NCBI GenBank assembly: GCA_965119745.1
Contig: OZ221973.1
Span: 1,860,001 to 1,924,000, forward strand
From: CAJFUR01 sp904420575
GTDB taxonomy: Bacteria > Actinomycetota > Coriobacteriia > Coriobacteriales > Eggerthellaceae
DNA: 64,000 nt
Direction of reading: 5' to 3'
The position numbers and the translations under genes are program-made. Shown here piece after piece: positions 60,344 to 64,000 of this stretch. Position 1 is the stretch's first letter; each line of letters opens with the position of its first letter. The notes under the pieces were generated by a model. The model had not been told where the DNA came from, made no database searches, and worked only from the letters and a program-made list of their open reading frames with translations.

Positions 60344-61895
60344 GATATTCGCGCCCTACAAGTGGGAGGCCCTGTTCCAGCGCTGGCCCGATCTGCTGAC
60401 GGCGTTCGGCGTCACGGTGGGCATCTCCGTGCTGGCTTTGGTGATCGCGCTGGTCCTGGGCATCCTCTTCGGCGTGTTCTCGGTGTCCCGTCTGTCCGTG
60501 CTGCGGGGCATCACGCGCGTGTACGTGGAGGTGGTGCAGAACGTGCCCCTGCTTTTGCAGGTGTTCGTGCTCTACGCCATCTTCCCCCTGGTGGGGCTCA
60601 CGTTGGCGGCGTTCTGGATAGGAGTTCTGGCCATCGGCATCTACCATGGCGGCTACATGTCCGAAGTGGTGCGCAGCGGCATCGGCTCCATCCACCGCGG
60701 CCAGTTCGAGGCGGCGAAAAGCCAGGGTTTCGGCTACTGGCAGACCATGTTCCTCATCATCCTGCCCCAGGCGTTCCGCATCATCCTGCCGCCTTTGGCC
60801 GTGCAGGCGGCGAACCTGGTGAAGAACACGAGCGTGCTCGCGCTCATCGCCGGCGGCGAGCTCATGTACTTCTCCAACTCGTTCGCAGGCGCGACCAGCT
60901 ACTACGGGCCGGCCTATGTGATGGCGGCCGTGCTGTACTTCGCCATCTGCTTCCCGCTTTCGCGCCTGGCGCTGTACCTGGAGCGCAGGACGCGGTCGCA
61001 CCGGCACCTTTCGACGGGCGACGCGAGCGAAGAGCTGGCGACCGACCAGATGGAAGTCACGCCCGGCACGCACGACATCACGGGCCGCGCTGCGGCCGCG
61101 ACGCTGGCGGGCGGCGTGGGCACCATGTACGAGACGGTGGACATCGCCCCGGCGCGGCAGGCCCCTTCGCCTCGTCACCCCTTGCATGTGCTGGGAGAAG
61201 CGAGCGAAGGCGCCGGAGGCGGCGAAGCGGGCGCCGACGAGCTCGACCCGCTGAACCAGCGCTTCACCGGGCGCGTGGCGGCGGAGATCGCCGACGAGAT
61301 CGGGCTCGAGATCGCCCAGGAGATCGCCGAGGAATGCGGGGACGACGAGGCGTGCGCGCGCCGCATCATGCACACGAAGGCGGGGCGCCTGAAGGCGCAC
61401 CGCCGCCTGGAACGACGCGTCGCGGCCCGCCGCGGCGTGGAAGGGTCGGCGAAGGGCGCGGCGCTGCCGGCCACGCCGGACGCCGCCGCCGAAGGCCTGC
61501 GCGACGTGCACGCGCCCGCCCGTTCTCCCGAGGCCGACGACGTGCTTGCCTCGCGGGCGGAGACGGCGACGAGCGACCGCATCACGAAGGACGCCCGCCG
61601 CAAGGCCGACGCCGCCACGCAGGCGCGCGACGGTGCGGCGGCACGGCCGGCCCGCAAGGACCTGCCACCGGACGGCGAGCAGGCCAGGCCAGCCGGCGGG
61701 AACTCGCCGGACGCCGCCGCACGGTCGCGCGCCGTCCGGGAAGCCCTGCTTGACGAGGAGGCGTTCTTGGACAACGACTACGTCCCGGGCGAGCTCGACG
61801 CGCCCGCCGCGCGCGAGAGCCACGTGCGCGCCCCGCACGACGAGGCCGACTACGACGCCGAGTCCGAAGACGACGCGAGGAGGGACGACGAATGA
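60336..61895 (+). CDS. Amino acid ABC permease with ~290-residue hydrophilic tail
   Basis: A 519-residue protein. Residues 1-225 are a complete HisMQ-type permease: TAFGVTVGISVLALVIALVL, VQNVPLLLQVFVLYAIF, and the EAA loop GQFEAAKSQGFGYWQTMFLI. From about 226 to 519 the chain is charged and Ala-rich, without membrane helices; it includes EIADEIGLEIAQEIAEECGD and long disordered parts. No frameshift explains it, as codon use is normal and it overlaps the next gene by four bases. The tail is probably cytoplasmic and unlike known permeases. Confidence 0.88.
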   Translation: MLEIFAPYKWEALFQRWPDLLTAFGVTVGISVLALVIALVLGILFGVFSVSRLSVLRGITRVYVEVVQNVPLLLQVFVLYAIFPLVGLTLAAFWIGVLAIGIYHGGYMSEVVRSGIGSIHRGQFEAAKSQGFGYWQTMFLIILPQAFRIILPPLAVQAANLVKNTSVLALIAGGELMYFSNSFAGATSYYGPAYVMAAVLYFAICFPLSRLALYLERRTRSHRHLSTGDASEELATDQMEVTPGTHDITGRAAAATLAGGVGTMYETVDIAPARQAPSPRHPLHVLGEASEGAGGGEAGADELDPLNQRFTGRVAAEIADEIGLEIAQEIAEECGDDEACARRIMHTKAGRLKAHRRLERRVAARRGVEGSAKGAALPATPDAAAEGLRDVHAPARSPEADDVLASRAETATSDRITKDARRKADAATQARDGAAARPARKDLPPDGEQARPAGGNSPDAAARSRAVREALLDEEAFLDNDYVPGELDAPAARESHVRAPHDEADYDAESEDDARRDDE

Positions 61896-62554
61896 GCGAC
61901 GTAGCCGCCCTGTTCACCTGGGTCAACATGAGGTTCCTGCTGCAAGGGCTGGGTCTCACGCTGTTCATCTCTGCGTTGGCGATCGCCTGTTCGGTGGTGC
62001 TCGGCACCGTCATCTCGGTGATGCGCACCTCGCGGCTCCGCGTGCTTTCGGGCATCGCCACCGCCTACATCGAGGTGTTCAAGAACACGCCGCTGCTTCT
62101 CTGGATCATGTTCACGTTCTTCGTGGCGCAGCTGCCGCCCATCGGGGCGGCTGTGCTGGCCTTCACGCTGTTCACCAGCGCCAGCGTTGCGGAGATCGTG
62201 CGCGGCGGCCTGGCCAGCGTGCCCCACGGGCAGTACGAGGCCGCCCGCTCGCAGGGCTTCTCCACGGTGCAGACCTACATGCTCGTCATCCTGCCCCAGG
62301 CCCTGCGCAACATGGTGCCGGCACTGCTTTCGCAGTTCGTGACCACCATCAAGGACACGAGCTACCTGTGGGGCGCCATGGCGCTGCAGGAGCTTATGGG
62401 GCGTGGCATGATCCTCATGAACAGCTACAACTCGACGGCGCAGATCTTCGCCATCTTCGGGATCATGGCGCTTCTGTACTTCGTCGTGTGCTTCACGCTG
62501 TCGCAGATCGTGCGCGCCTACCAGCGTCGCCTGAGGGAGGCGCGTGCGGGCTAG
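61892..62554 (+). CDS. Second amino acid ABC permease
   Basis: A 220-residue HisMQ-type permease of normal length: LQGLGLTLFISALAIACSVV, VFKNTPLLLWIMFTFFVAQL, EAA loop GQYEAARSQGFSTVQTYMLV. It pairs with the tailed permease to form a heterodimer. ATG overlaps the upstream stop (ATGA). Last gene of the operon, ending tail-to-tail with the next minus-strand gene. Confidence 0.93.
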   Translation: MSDVAALFTWVNMRFLLQGLGLTLFISALAIACSVVLGTVISVMRTSRLRVLSGIATAYIEVFKNTPLLLWIMFTFFVAQLPPIGAAVLAFTLFTSASVAEIVRGGLASVPHGQYEAARSQGFSTVQTYMLVILPQALRNMVPALLSQFVTTIKDTSYLWGAMALQELMGRGMILMNSYNSTAQIFAIFGIMALLYFVVCFTLSQIVRAYQRRLREARAG

Positions 62555-63015
62555 CGGCCCTGCAGGCGTGCCAGGTATTCCTGCGCGCTTGCGGGTACCT
62601 CGAGGGTGACGGTCTGCCCGTAGGCCTCCACCGTGACGTAGCCCGGATCCTCGTACGTGGTGATGGAGCCGTCCACGCCGGCGTACGACCCGCTGAAGGT
62701 CCCGGTTTCGCGTGCTTCGGCAGGCAGGGGGGTGGCCTGCCAGCTGTCGATGTCCAGCTTGTCCAAGGCGTCGTCCACCTCTTCGGCCGTCATGCCGGTC
62801 GCCGACGCGATGGAGTCCTTGTTCTGGTCGATGGCGCTTTTCACCTTGCCTTTGACGTCGACCACGTCCAGGGCGGCATTCGTCACGGCGGCCTTCGCGT
62901 TGCCTGCCAGCTCGCCAGCGGGTCCGCCGATGCCGGCTGGCAGCATGAACACGGCCACGACGCCGATGACGCACAGGATCGCAAGGCCGAACAACGCGCC
63001 GATCACTTTCTTCAT
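62551..63015 (-). CDS. Membrane-anchored extracytoplasmic protein, unknown
   Basis: A 154-residue protein with an N-terminal membrane segment (MKKVIGALFGLAILCVIGVV) and an acidic helical middle (VKSAIDQNKDSIASATGMTA, EEVDDALDKLDI). The C-terminal half is beta-rich (TFSGSYAGVDGSITTYEDPG YVTV). I do not recognise the family. AAAGGAGC precedes the ATG. The stop codons of this gene and the permease overlap by three bases. Confidence 0.75.
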   Translation of the reverse strand: MKKVIGALFGLAILCVIGVVAVFMLPAGIGGPAGELAGNAKAAVTNAALDVVDVKGKVKSAIDQNKDSIASATGMTAEEVDDALDKLDIDSWQATPLPAEARETGTFSGSYAGVDGSITTYEDPGYVTVEAYGQTVTLEVPASAQEYLARLQGR

Positions 63016-63569
63016 GGTCGCTCCTTTCAGGTTCGGGCCGTTTCCCAGGGTGCCGCCGGTGGTGCGTCGATGCAGCGTGACGGGTGCGGAGGTGGGCGGT
63101 TCGGCGGCGTTCCCCTTGAAACAGCCTACTCGAGAATGCCCTGCTCCATAAAACGACCCCAGCATCTTCAACAGGCGGTTACGAAACCCACATCCGATCT
63201 GCGAAACTCGCGCGTCGGCCCAGGCGTGCTGGGAAACCGCCGTACAGGCGTTCGAAACGCGCCAGAAAACCGTTGGAAACCCGCCGGATGCCTGCTGGGC
63301 ACTTGCCGGGCCTTCGCTGGAAACGCGGTGGGATTCTGCTGGGAACGGGCAAGGTTCCCGTTGGATCTGAGCAGGGCCAGCGCAGGCGTTTTGCTGGATG
63401 CCTGCATGATCGGGGCGGTTTCCTTGCCGGACATGCGCCATCTTTTTGCAAGGTCCGCTTGCTATGATGGAAAGCACGGGGCAACGGGAAGAAAGGGCGA
63501 AAGATGGCGGATCGCATAAGTGGTATACTGGTTGCAAAGCAAGGCTCGATGAGGAAGGGAGGTGCAAAC
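63016..63569. repeat. Noncoding region with 43-44-bp degenerate repeats
   Basis: No credible gene. Units beginning cg(t/c)tggaaac or gctgggaaac lie at 63228, 63271, 63315 and 63359, steps of 43-44 bases, each with a half-step gctggg motif (63294, 63338). A diverged copy, gctggatgcctgc, ends the tract near 63393. To the right there is an AT-richer stretch before the small gene pair. Confidence 0.6.
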
Positions 63570-63749
63570 ATGGACGATGGGTGCAGGCTTTCGAGCGATT
63601 CCGAAAACGTGCAATCCGGCAGCCTCGAGAGCATTGCCGTTCTCGACGAATTGAAGCGGCGGCGCGAGCTTGTCGAGAGCGGTGCCTCGCGACTTCTTTC
63701 CGAGGACGAGTCGTGGGCCCTGCTGCGGAAAGCGGGCGTTCATGTTTGA
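63570..63749 (+). CDS. Small protein, possible antitoxin
   Basis: A 59-residue acidic protein: MDDGCRLSSDSENVQSGSLE then SIAVLDELKRRRELVESGAS. The start follows AAGGGAGGTG. It overlaps the next gene by eight bases. The size, charge and overlap with a compact basic/aromatic protein suggest a type II antitoxin, but no DNA-binding motif is clear. Confidence 0.55.
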   Translation: MDDGCRLSSDSENVQSGSLESIAVLDELKRRRELVESGASRLLSEDESWALLRKAGVHV

Positions 63750-64000
63750 ATACTTCGTCGACCCAGAGGCCGTAGGCGATCTCATGGCAGCCGAACGGGC
63801 TTATCTCGAATATTTCTCGCGCTTCGGCGAATACGAGAAGGGCGTTCGCTGGGCCGAGCGTTTCTTCGAAGACTATCGGCAGGAGATCGAAGACCTCAAA
63901 CGCGATCCGTGCAAGCATCCGGTTTGCTGCGTGTTTCCTTTCGATTGCTGCGATACGGCTTATCGCAGCTTCGTCGTCGGATGGTTCACCGTTTTCTACA
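63742..64000 (+). CDS. Partial gene, possible RelE/ParE-like toxin
   Basis: The first 86 codons are visible, with no stop before the window end. MFEYFVDPEAVGDLMAAERA is followed by a helical section, a Cys-rich CKHPVCCVFPFDCCDT and YRSFVVGWFTVFY. The last strand resembles the RelE/ParE ...YR..vg.y.vfY core. The Cys content is unusual for that family. Toxin is an inference from the overlap with the small acidic gene; the C-terminus is missing. Confidence 0.5.
   Translation, partial: MFEYFVDPEAVGDLMAAERAYLEYFSRFGEYEKGVRWAERFFEDYRQEIEDLKRDPCKHPVCCVFPFDCCDTAYRSFVVGWFTVFY

Noticed and set aside
62551..63918. 455-residue minus-strand protein
   Set aside because: The frame is open through the repeat tract, but the AAAGGAGC site and membrane signal place the start at 63015.

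Overview
The window is a 64 kb, high-GC chromosomal stretch of a bacterium that looks like a member of the Eggerthellaceae (class Coriobacteriia, Actinomycetota). The basis is the GC-rich coding style, DMSO-reductase-family molybdenum enzymes sitting beside LuxR-type regulators (one fused to a roughly 12-helix membrane domain), pyruvate:ferredoxin oxidoreductase with a membrane pyrophosphatase, ThyX, and the tRNA-tuf-rpmG-tRNA-secE-nusG-rplK-rplA block. This is inferred from gene content; no species name is claimed.

Layout. (1) 1-2837: end of the ribosomal spc operon (rplR end, rpsE, rpmD, rplO, secY). (2) 3107-10076: accessory island between secY and adk: membrane LuxR regulator, cytoplasmic molybdopterin enzyme with a small iron-sulfur subunit, two SpoVA-type membrane proteins, a Cys-rich zinc-ribbon protein and a radical SAM enzyme. 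(3) 10366-14574: adk, a large GT-C-like membrane protein, nagB, a vsr-type endonuclease. (4) 14796-22149: nifJ, K+-independent-type hppA, an XRE regulator with membrane tail, a small membrane protein. (5) 22538-28329: second molybdenum-enzyme island: enzyme, ferredoxin, AAA ATPase, two unknown small proteins, a second zinc-ribbon protein and a divergent soluble LuxR regulator. (6) 28659-35296: aspartate aminotransferase, a small phage-like protein, a TetR-controlled ABC exporter, a DNA glycosylase, a PEBP protein and a Tat-secreted NlpC/P60 hydrolase. (7) 35297-36371: 1.1 kb without a convincing gene, holding tandem repeats and strong inverted repeats. (8) 36372-40914: tRNA-Tyr, -Thr, -Met, tuf, rpmG, tRNA-Trp, secE, nusG, rplK, rplA. 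(9) 41214-47155: SPFH protein with ribbon-helix-helix partner, ferritin-like protein, zinc-ribbon protein, lgt, rhamnulose-1-phosphate-aldolase-like protein, an extended rpmE. (10) 47301-53128: Fec-type metal transporter, DUF364 protein, P-loop NTPase and a flavin reductase-rubredoxin fusion behind a Fur-like box. (11) 53164-62554: methyltransferase, thyX, DUF1385 protein, Nat-type ABC exporter, polar amino acid ABC transporter. (12) 62551-64000: anchored protein, repeats, and a possible toxin-antitoxin pair cut by the window end.

How the parts fit. The two molybdenum islands share a plan: LuxR regulator, cytoplasmic Moco catalytic subunit, dedicated iron-sulfur carrier and a zinc-ribbon protein beginning Met-Cys. 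They differ in accessory parts (SpoVA pair plus radical SAM in one; AAA ATPase plus a possible HEPN-like protein in the other). The first, which couples a SpoVA-type channel pair to a redox enzyme in what seems to be a non-sporulating lineage, is the best candidate here for an undescribed system. At the RNA level, a nested-hairpin element recurs inside two ribosomal-protein operons (rpmD-rplO and rplK-rplA), with different bases in its arms but a kept apex and fold. Other noncoding signals include a family of palindromes ending GTCGCC/GGCGAC, several tracts of degenerate 40-44 bp tandem repeats, and two mutually exclusive hairpins at the start of the metal permease gene.
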